From positions 1-45,455 of the forward strand of contig NZ_BADA01000441.1 in the NCBI RefSeq assembly GCF_000333395.1: DNA of 45,455 nucleotides, given 5' to 3'. Made by a program: the position numbers and the translations under genes. Below are positions 33,846 to 42,043 of the stretch, piece by piece (position 1 is the first letter of the stretch; the number at the start of each line of letters is the position of its first letter). The stretch comes from Microbacterium sp. B19. GTDB lineage: Bacteria; Actinomycetota; Actinomycetes; Actinomycetales; Microbacteriaceae. Under the pieces are notes generated by a model. It was not told the DNA's origin and did not search any database. It saw only the letters and a program-made list of their open reading frames with translations.

Positions 33846-34568
33846 GTGTCGAGTCAACCTGATGTCCGGCGGCTCCTCCTGAGTGAGCCCCGATTGCGGC
33901 CCTATCTGAACGACGCCGGGCAGGATCTCGAGCGGGCATGGTCGACCTACCTGTGGGCGAACGAACTGTCCGGCTCGCTCCACGCCCAGATCTCCCTAGT
34001 CGAAGTAGCGATCCGCAATGCCCTGGATCGCGCGGTGTCCACGTGGAACGTCGCGAACGGCGGATCGGCGGAGTGGACTCTCCCGGGCAATGCCCAAGAG
34101 CCCCTCTACGCACTACTGAAGAACGATCTCAACAAGGCACGAAGGGCCGCTGCACGTGAGGCAGGGCTTCGCACGACGGGTCACCCTCGCCAGGGTGTGA
34201 CCGCTGGCCATGATGACATCGTGGCGCAGCTGATGTTCGGCACGTGGGTCAAGCTGCTCCGGCCGATGTCTAAGGTCGAGTCACCTCATCGCCAAGTGGC
34301 GTTGTGGTCAGCTGGCCTGAACGCTGCGTTCCCGGGGGCGGACCAGTCTGACGCGGGGAGGGCGAAGATCGGTGAGCAACTCGACAGCATTCGACGTCTG
34401 CGAAATCGCGTTGCACATCACGACAACCTCCTGGGCGTCAAGACGAGCAGCCGCCTCAACCAGATGCTCTCGCTCGTGCACAAAGCCAATGCGGCCTATC
34501 CCAGGCTCGTGATGGCGAACAGCAGTGTCCGGCGCATCGCCCGTGACGACCCACGACGGATCAAGTAG
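33846..34568 (+). CDS. Abi-like HEPN-domain protein (AbiD/AbiF type)
   Basis: A 240-residue protein resembling the Abi_2 family of phage abortive-infection factors. The N-terminal half has the family's helix with VEVAIRNALDR (residues 52-62), and the C-terminal half carries the HEPN ribonuclease motif R-x4-H, Arg186 to His191, in RRLRNRVAHHD. This supports an RNA-cleaving toxin-like activity triggered on infection. The GTG at 33846 is 7 nt after a TACGTT -10-like box. Codon and base composition is clearly less GC-rich than in the catabolic genes around it, indicating separate acquisition. Its 3' end faces an AbiEi-type antitoxin gene 35 bp away. Confidence 0.78.
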   Translation: MSSQPDVRRLLLSEPRLRPYLNDAGQDLERAWSTYLWANELSGSLHAQISLVEVAIRNALDRAVSTWNVANGGSAEWTLPGNAQEPLYALLKNDLNKARRAAAREAGLRTTGHPRQGVTAGHDDIVAQLMFGTWVKLLRPMSKVESPHRQVALWSAGLNAAFPGADQSDAGRAKIGEQLDSIRRLRNRVAHHDNLLGVKTSSRLNQMLSLVHKANAAYPRLVMANSSVRRIARDDPRRIK

Positions 34569-34603
34569 TTGAAGGCGTTGCGCGAGCCTCCCTCATTGCC
34601 GGA

Positions 34604-35275
34604 CTACTGCCCTCCGGCCCCTTCGCCGCGAGGAACTTCCCGCTCCAGGGCATCCAGTACCCCGCGCACGGCGGCGTTCGCGCGACCGAACGTGTCAATA
34701 ACACGCCGCAGATCCGCCGGCCGGACCTGCCCACGCAGGTGACGCGCCGCGGCCGCGGCCTCATCGGGCATGCCTCCCTGGCCCGGCTTCATCAGAAGGT
34801 CGTACAGCGTCTGCGCCGGCGTGGTCACCAGAGCACGTCCGAGCTCGTTCTGCTCGAGTACGGCGTCAAGACGATCGAGATCGCGCGGAACGAGGTGCAC
34901 GATGCCCCCGGTGTCCAGGGTCACGGGAGGTCGTCCCGCCTCCGGGATGGCAACGGTCGTCACGCCGATAGCGCGAGGAATCGCTGCCCAATGGCGCGCG
35001 GCGCCCAGCCCCATGAGGATGGCATTGCGGTTGCCGAAGCGGGCAGTGGCCACGGCCAGCCCTGCCGCTTCCAGGGTGGGGCGCCATTTTCGACCGTCGC
35101 GACCCTCCGGGGGTGCCGCGTAGACGCCCTTGGCGAGACGGACCAACGCCCCGCGGTCGGCGAGTCGAGCGATCGTGCGGCGTGCATGGGCGAGGTCCGC
35201 TTCCAGGTCCTGGGGCCGCACTGTCCGCAGCGGTGCGCGCTCGATTGCACGCAGCGCATCGACGTCGTTGACCAT
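34604..35275 (-). CDS. abiEi: AbiEi-type antitoxin / transcriptional regulator (orphan)
   Basis: A 223-residue protein of the AbiEi antitoxin family: an N-terminal winged helix (LRAIERAPLRTVRPQDLEADLAHARRTIARLADRGALVRLAKGVYAAPPEG) and a C-terminal domain with RNAILMGLGAARHWAAIPRAIGVTTVAIPEAG and ALVTTPAQTLYDLL. Such proteins repress their own promoter and neutralise the AbiEii nucleotidyltransferase toxin. No AbiEii gene follows; instead the Abi-like HEPN gene faces it. The ATG at 35275 has a strong GGAGGTGG ribosome site and lies just inside a large palindrome at 35290-35334. Confidence 0.82.
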   Translation of the reverse strand: MVNDVDALRAIERAPLRTVRPQDLEADLAHARRTIARLADRGALVRLAKGVYAAPPEGRDGRKWRPTLEAAGLAVATARFGNRNAILMGLGAARHWAAIPRAIGVTTVAIPEAGRPPVTLDTGGIVHLVPRDLDRLDAVLEQNELGRALVTTPAQTLYDLLMKPGQGGMPDEAAAAARHLRGQVRPADLRRVIDTFGRANAAVRGVLDALEREVPRGEGAGGQ

Positions 35276-35289
35276 CGAATCCACCTCCC

Positions 35290-35334
35290 TTACTGAGACT
35301 AGCGTGACACCTAGTGTCACGTCAGTCTCAGTAA
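35290..35334. promoter_or_regulatory. Nested palindrome, candidate AbiEi operator
   Basis: Outer arms TTACTGAGACT (35290-35300) and AGTCTCAGTAA (35324-35334) are perfect complements. Inside them GTGACAC and GTGTCAC (35304-35320) form a second palindrome around CTA. It covers the -10/-35 region expected for abiEi, starting 15 bp upstream of its ATG. Fits autorepression by the winged-helix domain. The region from 35335 to 35394 holds nothing further that I can identify. Confidence 0.8.
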
Positions 35335-35394
35335 GTTTGTTCTGCAGCCGGAAGAGCGTGCCTCCGCCCGCGGCCGACCCTCGTGGGCCGCGCC

Positions 35395-35904
35395 TCAGCC
35401 GACCACCAGCGGCGCCGCCATCAGCACCGCCGACGCGCCCATCGCGAGCGGCGGGAGCCGCGTGACGAGCGGCCGGTCGCGGTGCGCCGTGACGAACAGC
35501 ACCACACCGCCGACGGCGTACGCGGCCACCCCGACGAGCGTGAGCACCACGAGCGGCATCGCCCCCGCCCCGTGATGCGACGAGCCGGGGGATGCCGGGA
35601 CGTGCGCGGCCAGCAGCAGGGATGCCATGAGCACGGCGCCGAGCGCGTCGAACGCCCGCATCCGCCGGTCGTCCCCGCGCCGCGCGCGCCCCGGAGCAAC
35701 CGCGACGAGCGCGGCGAACAGCAGCGCCGCCGCCCAGAACACCGGCGGCACGCGCGCGCCGCCGAGCACCATGTCGCCCATCGCGAGGAGCATGAGCGCC
35801 GCGATGAGCAGTTCACGCACGCGCGCGGCGGGGCGGTCGGCGGCGACGCAGCACGCGCCGGCCGCCGTCGCCACCAGCGCGCCGACATGCAGGACCTCCC
35901 CCAT
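35395..35904 (-). CDS. Small integral membrane protein (DUF5134-like), possible copper partner
   Basis: A 169-residue protein with about five hydrophobic helices (LLIAALMLLAMGDMVLGG, VFWAAALLFAALVAVA, ALGAVLMASLLLAAHV, MPLVVLTLVGVAAYAVGGVVLFV and a last one at the C-terminus). A His-His-Gly-Ala-Gly-Ala-Met stretch sits in a loop near residue 115 and Met residues line helix 2, features of small actinobacterial membrane proteins that often accompany copper proteins. The ATG overlaps the stop of the amine oxidase gene (TGATG), so it is translated with the copper enzyme. A role in copper delivery is inference only; the family name is tentative. Confidence 0.68.
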   Translation of the reverse strand: MGEVLHVGALVATAAGACCVAADRPAARVRELLIAALMLLAMGDMVLGGARVPPVFWAAALLFAALVAVAPGRARRGDDRRMRAFDALGAVLMASLLLAAHVPASPGSSHHGAGAMPLVVLTLVGVAAYAVGGVVLFVTAHRDRPLVTRLPPLAMGASAVLMAAPLVVG

Positions 35905-37985
35905 CAGTGCCCGTGGTGCTCGTGCCCGTGGTGCCCGTGCGCGGAGTGGTCGTGGTGCTCGTGCCCGTGGTGCTCGTGCCCGTGGTGCCCGTGCGCGGAG
36001 TGGTCGTGGTGCTCGTGCCCGCCGGCGTCGTGCCCGTGGAACGCGTGGCCCTCGGCCACGGCACCGCCCGACCCCGCGACCGGCGCGTGGCAGTGGTCGC
36101 CGCCCGAGGACGGGGGCAGGTCGAGCGACGGGTTCCGCGTGAAGAAGCCGTCCGGCTCGAACCGCAGGCCGATGCGGTGCACCGGCATGATCGGCCATTC
36201 CTCGGGCTTCGGGTAGTGGTGCACGCCGACGATCGGCCACAGCACGAGCTCGGCGCCGTCGAGCGGACGATCCGCCTGCTGCCAGGCCGTGATGCCCTCG
36301 GCCTCGAGCGGCGCCTGGTTGGGGTAGTCGCCCGTGATGAAGCGCTCGTTCGGGTCGTACGCGGTGGCCCACAGGTGCTTCGAGACGAACGGCGCCTTGC
36401 GCGCGACGATGCTGCCGGGCTTGGCGAACAGCCGCGTCGTGTGCATCGCGGACAGACGGTAGGCGGTGCTCTCGCCGAAACGGTTGGTGCGCTCGGTGTT
36501 CTCCACCCGCCAGTGCACCGCGCGGGACGCGTCGGCCATCCGACCGGCATCCTTCTCGGACGCGATGACCTCGGAGACCATCTTGACGGCGTTGCCCCAG
36601 GGGTTGAGCTCTTCGTCCTCCTCGACCTCGGCGTGCACCTCGACCAGGCGGTTCTTCGGCCCGTCGACCGCGGTGTCCATGCGCACGGCGAAGTAGTGCT
36701 GGTGCGTGGGGGCCTGGACGTTGGGACTGACCATGCGACCGTAGGCGGGCATCTTGCCGTCGTCGATGCCGGACACCGACAGGATGCCGGTGAGCTTGAT
36801 CTCCAGCTCGATCGAGCCGTCCTGGTACAGCGACCAGTAGAAGCCGTAGTCGTAGTTCGCGACGGTCGCGAAGAACGAGATCACCAGGCGCCGCGAGCGG
36901 CGGACGTCGGCCTCGCCCGTGCGGGTGTTGACGTGCTTCCAGAGGATGGACGAGTCCTCCTCGTGCAGGCACACGCCGTTCGTGATGGTCTGAGCCTCGC
37001 CGACGCCGTCGAGCACGTGGGCGTCGAAGTAGTGGATCTCGCCGAGGCAGTCGCATCCGAGTTCGAGGGATGCCGTGAGGGGGCCGGCCCCGTACTCGCC
37101 CCAGTCGAAGAAGTTCTTGCGGTACGCCGTCGGGTCGGAGTCGAGATACGGCACGTACATCTCGTTCACCGCGGCGCGGCGGAGGACGGGACGCTCGACG
37201 TCGCCGTCGCGGTACGCGATGTCGTGCAGCACGAGCCCCTCGCGGTGCGTGAAGCCGATGCGGAACGACCAGTTCTGCCACGTGACTCGGTGGCCCTCGA
37301 CGGTGAAGCCGGGGCCCTCGGGCTGCGTGATCTCCAGCGGCGCGACGTGGCGGTCGGGACCCCAGGTGCCCGAGCGGTAGTTGCCGCCCTCGCTCGCCAT
37401 CGGGAGGACGCCGTGGTCCTCGAGCCGGATGATGTCGAGGGTCTCGAGGTCGAGGATCGGCACGAGACCCGCGACCGGACGCGCGTAGCCGTTGTCGTCG
37501 GCGCTCTCGCGGTACCAGACGGTCCCCCACGACAGACGGCGGTCGGCGAGGTCCTCGGGTTCGAAGCCCGTGATCGACTCGGGGTCGACCCACACGTGCG
37601 TGGTGTCGGTGATGCCGCGCTTGGCGAGGGCCTCCTTGAGGAGCGGGTGCTCGCGCGCGGCGCGGGCGATCGCGCGCGCCTCGTCGCTCGAGACGCCGGG
37701 GCGCTTGGCATCCACCGGGCTCCAGGATGCCAGCGAGGCCTCGGCGCGGTCGGTGCCCGAGGTCCAGCCGGTGACCTCCCACGCCGCGTGCGCCGCGGGG
37801 TTCATCACGATGAGGCGCACCGGGCGCCCCTGGCCGGGGGCGAGGCTGCGGGCCAGACCCTCCTCGACGGCGATGCCCCAGAAGCGCGGTTCGGCGCCGA
37901 TGCGGTCGTCCGCGCGCACCAGCGCGGTGATCTCGACGATCTCGCTCGGGGTGAGGGGGTCGCTCCAGTGCCGGTCGGCGGTCAT
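35904..37985 (-). CDS. Copper/topaquinone amine oxidase with His-rich C-terminal tail
   Basis: A 693-residue primary-amine oxidase. The topaquinone precursor is Tyr378 in VANYDYGF; the catalytic base is Asp294 in FFDWGEYG; copper ligands are the two histidines of PTHQHYF and a later one in MPVHRIGL. No signal peptide is visible, as in cytosolic actinobacterial enzymes (about 640 residues). The extra C-terminus is a tail in which about half of the last 45 residues are His, built from two copies of GHEHHDHSAHGHHGHEHH. It oxidises primary amines to aldehydes with release of ammonia and H2O2. Start: ATG at 37985, 41 bp after the ggt gene; downstream is the small membrane protein. Confidence 0.93.
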   Translation of the reverse strand: MTADRHWSDPLTPSEIVEITALVRADDRIGAEPRFWGIAVEEGLARSLAPGQGRPVRLIVMNPAAHAAWEVTGWTSGTDRAEASLASWSPVDAKRPGVSSDEARAIARAAREHPLLKEALAKRGITDTTHVWVDPESITGFEPEDLADRRLSWGTVWYRESADDNGYARPVAGLVPILDLETLDIIRLEDHGVLPMASEGGNYRSGTWGPDRHVAPLEITQPEGPGFTVEGHRVTWQNWSFRIGFTHREGLVLHDIAYRDGDVERPVLRRAAVNEMYVPYLDSDPTAYRKNFFDWGEYGAGPLTASLELGCDCLGEIHYFDAHVLDGVGEAQTITNGVCLHEEDSSILWKHVNTRTGEADVRRSRRLVISFFATVANYDYGFYWSLYQDGSIELEIKLTGILSVSGIDDGKMPAYGRMVSPNVQAPTHQHYFAVRMDTAVDGPKNRLVEVHAEVEEDEELNPWGNAVKMVSEVIASEKDAGRMADASRAVHWRVENTERTNRFGESTAYRLSAMHTTRLFAKPGSIVARKAPFVSKHLWATAYDPNERFITGDYPNQAPLEAEGITAWQQADRPLDGAELVLWPIVGVHHYPKPEEWPIMPVHRIGLRFEPDGFFTRNPSLDLPPSSGGDHCHAPVAGSGGAVAEGHAFHGHDAGGHEHHDHSAHGHHGHEHHGHEHHDHSAHGHHGHEHHGH
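35913..36020. repeat. Two 54-nt tandem repeats coding the His-rich tail
   Basis: Units at 35913-35966 and 35967-36020 encode the same 18 residues (GHEHHDHSAHGHHGHEHH) and are nearly identical in DNA. Copy number of such a repeat can change by slippage. Confidence 0.85.
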
Positions 37986-38026
37986 CGGGTCTCCTTGCTG
38001 CGGTGGTGCGGGCGATGCGGGTGGGT

Positions 38027-39526
38027 TCAGGATGCCGGGACGAGGGCGGCGACCCCGTCGGCGCGGGGGTCGCTCGCGGCATCGCGCACCCCGGCGGTGC
38101 GCGATCGGCGGACGAGCTGGACGTGGCCGGCCTCGTCGGCGGGCCCGGGGAAGGACGCGATCCCGAGACCGAGGAACTCGGCGCGCTCCACGACCTCCGA
38201 CACGACACCGGGTTCGGTGACGAGCGTGAGGCGGTCGTGGCCGAGGTCGCGGTCGCCGATCACCCAGCGCGGACGGCCGAGCAGTTCGTCGAGGTCGACG
38301 GCGGGGTCGGTCGCATCCGGCAGGAGCTGGGCGAGGATCCACGGCTGAGCGCGTCCGCCCTGGCATCCGGCGACCACGGTCAGGTCTCCGCGGTCCACGA
38401 TCGCGGGAGCGAGCGTGTGCGGCGGGCGGGCGCCGGGCCGGATCGCCGCGGGCGAGGCGGGGTCGATCGAGAACGCGCCGCCGCGGTTGTGCAGCAGGAT
38501 GCCGGTCGCGGGGTCGAGGAGTCCGGAACCGAAGGTCTGGTACACGCTCTGCACGATCGTGACGGCGAATCCGTCGTCGTCGATCGCGACCACCGCGGCG
38601 GTGTCGCCCTGCGGCCGGGGCTCGAGCGGGCCACGGAAGGGACGGGCGTCGAGCGCGAGCATCGCCTCGACGTCGACGGGACCCGCGGCGGGGTCGCCGA
38701 GGTGCGCGCCGCGGGCCTGGACACCGAGGACGCTGGCCTCGAGAAGCTCCGCCGCGCCGGGCTCGCGCTCGCCGGCCGCGGCGACGCCCATGAGGATCGC
38801 CCCCACGGACGGCGGCGGCGCGACGCTGTACCGGGCGTCGCCGATCTCGCGGGTCAGCGCCTCGGTGACCTCGGCGCGGTAACCCGCGAAGTCGTCGACG
38901 GTGTGCGTGCCGCCGTCCGCGCGCAGCGTCTCCACCAGAGACCGCGCGATGTCGCCCGCGTAGAAATCGTGGGGGTCGGTCGCCATCCGACGCAGCGACC
39001 GGGCGAGCGCGGGCTGAACGAGCGCGTCGCCCTCGACCAGGAGCGCGCCGTCGCGCGTGAAGACGTCCCGGAGCCCCGGGTCGGCGAAGATCGCGTCGGC
39101 GCGCGACACCAGCGCGCGGTCAAGGCCCGCGCTGACCGTCGTGCCCTCCTCCGCCGCCGCGGCGGCGTCCTCGAGCGCGCGCGCGAGCGGCAGGACGGCG
39201 CCGAGTCCGGCGATCGCCTGCCATCCGGCGAACATCCCGGGGACCGTGACCGACCCGGCCCCGGCGCGCGGGACCTCGGTCCAGGCCGCGGCGACGTCGG
39301 CGATCGCGGCGGGCGCTGTGCCGGCCGCGACCACGGCGACCGTGGAGCCGTCGGGGCGACGGACGAGGGCGATGAGGTCACCGCCGACGGCGCACTGGTG
39401 GGGGTACACCACGGTGAGCATCGCGGCCGCGGCGAGCGCCGCATCGAGCGCGTTGCCGCCCGCAGCGATCGCGGAGCGTCCCGCCTCGACGGCGGCGTGG
39501 TGCGGAGCGGCGAGCGCGATGGTCAT
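38027..39526 (-). CDS. ggt: Gamma-glutamyltransferase / gamma-glutamyl hydrolase, cytosolic form
   Basis: A 499-residue Ntn-hydrolase of the gamma-glutamyltransferase family. The proenzyme would cleave itself before Thr309 in PQGDTAAVVAIDDDG, giving the large and small subunits. The N-terminal half shows the family's AGRSAIAAGGNALDAALAAAAML and GSVTVPGMFAGW. There is no signal peptide, so unlike most homologues it should act in the cytoplasm. In a regulon that also encodes a gamma-glutamyl-amine ligase it is a candidate for removing the glutamyl group after oxidation (inference). The ATG at 39526 overlaps the stop of a remnant ORF; a damaged copy of its 5' end lies directly upstream. Confidence 0.9.
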   Translation of the reverse strand: MTIALAAPHHAAVEAGRSAIAAGGNALDAALAAAAMLTVVYPHQCAVGGDLIALVRRPDGSTVAVVAAGTAPAAIADVAAAWTEVPRAGAGSVTVPGMFAGWQAIAGLGAVLPLARALEDAAAAAEEGTTVSAGLDRALVSRADAIFADPGLRDVFTRDGALLVEGDALVQPALARSLRRMATDPHDFYAGDIARSLVETLRADGGTHTVDDFAGYRAEVTEALTREIGDARYSVAPPPSVGAILMGVAAAGEREPGAAELLEASVLGVQARGAHLGDPAAGPVDVEAMLALDARPFRGPLEPRPQGDTAAVVAIDDDGFAVTIVQSVYQTFGSGLLDPATGILLHNRGGAFSIDPASPAAIRPGARPPHTLAPAIVDRGDLTVVAGCQGGRAQPWILAQLLPDATDPAVDLDELLGRPRWVIGDRDLGHDRLTLVTEPGVVSEVVERAEFLGLGIASFPGPADEAGHVQLVRRSRTAGVRDAASDPRADGVAALVPAS

Positions 39527-39695
39527 GTCAGATCCCCGGGCGGGCCGTCGAGATGAACGGTGAGCATCGCGCCGCGGGGAGCGCCCATTGAGCGCGTGCC
39601 GCCGCCAGCGATCCGGAGCGTCCGCCTCGACGCGGGCTGGTACGGAGCGGCGAGCCCAATGATCATGTCAGATCACCCGCGGGGCCGTCGAGATG
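39465..39695. repeat. Degenerate tandem duplication across the flavoprotein/ggt junction
   Basis: About 90 bp around the ggt start (39465-39555) reappears at 39606-39695 with several substitutions and small indels, 140 bp apart. Both copies contain the end of the upstream flavoprotein (HLDGP-x-GDLT, stop) and the ATG of ggt (39526 and 39666). Confidence 0.8.
39523..39666 (-). pseudogene. Remnant ORF from duplicated ggt start fused to flavoprotein tail
   Basis: A 47-codon ORF starting MIIGLAAPY, a decayed copy of the ggt start MTIALAAPH, then shifted in frame and finishing LTVHLDGPPGDLT like the flavoprotein's C-terminus. The stop overlaps the true ggt ATG, so translation coupling is preserved. 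Not considered a functional gene. Confidence 0.7.
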
Positions 39696-40767
39696 AAGTC
39701 GAGATCGGGCCCGTCGATCCCCGGTGGCGAGATCCGCGACCGCGTCGCCGATCGCGGGACCGAACCTGAAAGCCGTGCCCCGAACACGCCGAGACGGCGA
39801 TGACCTCGGGGGCGTCGGCCAGGGCCCCGATGACGAAGCGTTTGTCCTCGGTCATCGTGTACAGGCACGCGGCGAGTTCGACGGGTGCGGTGTCGAGCGC
39901 GGGGACGTACGCGTGCAGCAGATCGCGCAGCGCGTCGGCTTCGGCGGGCGTCGGGGGCGCGACGGGGGTCTCGGGGTCCCAGACCTCTCCGGCATCCACT
40001 CCGAGCTTGACGCCGTTGCCGTCGGCATCCGGGATGCCGAAGACGAGCCCGTCGGCGCGATCGACCGAGAACGCTCCGAGCGCCGACGGGATCCCCGCGG
40101 GCTGGCCGGCACGGACCGTGACGGTGAGGATGCGCCACACCTCGAGGAGGTCGGACAGCTGCGGCAGCAGGGTGCCGGCCCACGAGCCGCCCGCGACGAC
40201 GAGACGGTTCGCGCGGACGATCCCGCGGTCGGTACGGACCTCGACGCCGTCGGCGACCGTGTCCCAGCCGAGCACCCGCTCGCCGTCGCGCAGGTCGGCG
40301 CCCGCGGCCTCGGCGAGCCGACGGAGGGCGATGAGCGACCGCTCGGCCTCGAGCACCCCGGCGGACGGGTCGTGGACGGCGCGGTAGCCCTCGGGCACCG
40401 CGAACGACGGCATGAGGGCGGCCATCTCGGCGCGGTCCTCGACCAGGACGCAGTCGGGGCCCTGCAGCTGTGACGCCCCCTCGTGCGCGTACAGTCCGCC
40501 GGTGCGGTGCAGCAGCTTCTCGCCCGAGGCGCGCTCGAGCGCCTCCCACGCGTCGAAGGCCTTCTCCACCAGCGGGTTCCACACCGGGTTCGGGTACGCG
40601 CGGCGGATCATGCGCGTGCGTCCGTGCGAGGACCCGCGGCCGTGCCCCGGCACGAAGCGGTCGATCCCGATCACGCGGACGCCGCGGGCCGCGAGCGCGG
40701 CGACGGTGGACATGCCGTGGATGCCGAGCCCGAGTACGACGACGTCAGCCGACACGACCCCGCTCAC
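39663..40767 (-). pseudogene. FAD-dependent amine oxidoreductase (sarcosine-oxidase/MTOX-like), frameshifted near its end
   Basis: The gene codes for a flavoprotein of the monomeric sarcosine oxidase group. FAD motif GLGIHG is at residues 13-18, followed by DRFVPGHGRGSSHGRTRMIRRAY, GGLYAHEG, VVAGGSWAGTLLP and CLYTMTEDKRFVIG. The final motif breaks after SACSGHGFQ: one extra base (the G pair at 39765-39766) shifts the frame to an unrelated end, stopping at 39673. Removing it restores FGPAIGDAVADLATG and a stop at 39663-39665 overlapping the next ATG, for 367 residues. The covalent-flavin cysteine region is not certain. GTG at 40767 overlaps the aminotransferase stop. The shifted protein lacks only the last helix and flavin contact. 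Confidence 0.8.
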
Positions 40768-42020
40768 CGGAGGATTCCCGTCGCGATCGCGGCCACCCCG
40801 TCGACGAGGGCGGCGATGTCGGAGTCGTCGTTGTAGACGTGGGCGGACGCGCGGACGACGCTGGGCACCCCGCGGTCGCCGAGATCCCACTGGCCGTGGG
40901 TCGCGGGAACCGAGACGACCCGGACTCCGCGCCGCGCGAGCTGGACGACGGCGTCGGCCGCGGCCACACCGTCGATCACGAACGTCACGAGGGCGGAATG
41001 GCTCCCCGCCGGGTCGGCGACGGTGACGCCGTCGATCTCGGCGAGCGCCGTCCGGAGGCGCGCACCGGTCTCGACGAGCCACTCTTCCGTTTCGGGGATG
41101 CCCCGCGCGGCGGCCTCCTCCAGGGCGACGCCGAGTCCGAGGCGCGCCGCGAGCGGGCCCTCCCACGTCTCGTAGCGCCGCGCCGAGGGGACGAGCTCCC
41201 AGTCCGCGCTCGAGGTCCAGTGCGCACCGCGCACGTCGGGGGCGATGGGGAGCAGACGCTCGAGCAGCGTGTCGCGGACGTAGGCGAAGCCGGTGCCGCG
41301 CGGGGCCCGGAGGAACTTGCGGCCCGTCGTGACCAAGACGTCGCACCCGATCTCGCGGACGTCGACCGCCAAGTGGCCGACCGACTGCGTGGCATCCAGG
41401 ATGTACGTGCCTCCGTAGCGCTGCACGACCTCCCCGATCTGGGCGGCCGGTTCGACGAGACCGGACGAGGTGGGCACGTGGGCGACCGTCACGATCGACG
41501 GTACCCCGTCGGACAGCAGGGCTTCGAGCGCGGGGACGTCGACCCGACGGTGCGCGTCGTACGGCGCGATGACGAGGTCGATGCCGCGTTCGCGCGCGAG
41601 GCTCATGAGGTGGAGCGCGTGGCTGACGTAGGTGCTGCTGGACGCGATGATGCGCTGTCCCGCGGCCGGCCGCAGCGCGTCGAGGAGGATGCGGAGGCCC
41701 GTCGAGGCGCTGTCGAAGAGGGCGATCTCGGGGGTGTCCGCGCCCACGAGCTGGGCGGCCGAGGCGTACACCGCGTCGAGGTCGGCGCGGCGTTCCGCGG
41801 CTGCCTCGTACCCGCCCTTCTGCTCCTCGAGCCGCAGGTGGTCCACCACCGCGGCCACGACGGCGTGCGTCGGCAGGGCCGCGCCGGCGGCGTTGAAGTG
41901 GCTGGTGAGGGTCGAGCCGGCGGTGCGCGCGCGCTCCGCACCGACGTCGATCGCGGATCCGCCCACGAAGGGCGCGGATGCCGAGGCCGTCGCGGCGTCT
42001 GCGGTGGGGGGCGGGTTCAT
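40764..42020 (-). CDS. Class V aminotransferase / PLP-dependent lyase (cysteine-desulfurase-like fold)
   Basis: A 418-residue PLP enzyme of aminotransferase class V. The Schiff-base lysine is Lys235 (TTGRKFLRAPRGTGF), the aspartate that contacts the pyridine nitrogen is Asp209 in LDATQSVGHLAVD, and phosphate-binding SASTG is near residue 105. This sequence type includes isopenicillin-N epimerase-like and ergothioneine-biosynthesis-like lyases and not only desulfurases; no catalytic cysteine loop is evident. First gene of a minus-strand unit with the flavoprotein, ggt, amine oxidase and membrane protein genes, starting from operator site g. Probably cleaves or transaminates an amino-acid-like part of the substrate. 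Confidence 0.86.
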   Translation of the reverse strand: MNPPPTADAATASASAPFVGGSAIDVGAERARTAGSTLTSHFNAAGAALPTHAVVAAVVDHLRLEEQKGGYEAAAERRADLDAVYASAAQLVGADTPEIALFDSASTGLRILLDALRPAAGQRIIASSSTYVSHALHLMSLARERGIDLVIAPYDAHRRVDVPALEALLSDGVPSIVTVAHVPTSSGLVEPAAQIGEVVQRYGGTYILDATQSVGHLAVDVREIGCDVLVTTGRKFLRAPRGTGFAYVRDTLLERLLPIAPDVRGAHWTSSADWELVPSARRYETWEGPLAARLGLGVALEEAAARGIPETEEWLVETGARLRTALAEIDGVTVADPAGSHSALVTFVIDGVAAADAVVQLARRGVRVVSVPATHGQWDLGDRGVPSVVRASAHVYNDDSDIAALVDGVAAIATGILR

Positions 42021-42043
42021 GGGGGACGGGTTACCTCCGGGTA

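Noticed and set aside
35913-36020. Short tandem repeats considered as a CRISPR array
   Set aside because: There are no spacers; the repeats are in frame and code for the His-rich tail.
35627-38348. Long plus-strand frames opposite the copper amine oxidase
   Set aside because: Compositionally biased translations without domains; the minus strand holds the amine oxidase with all catalytic residues.
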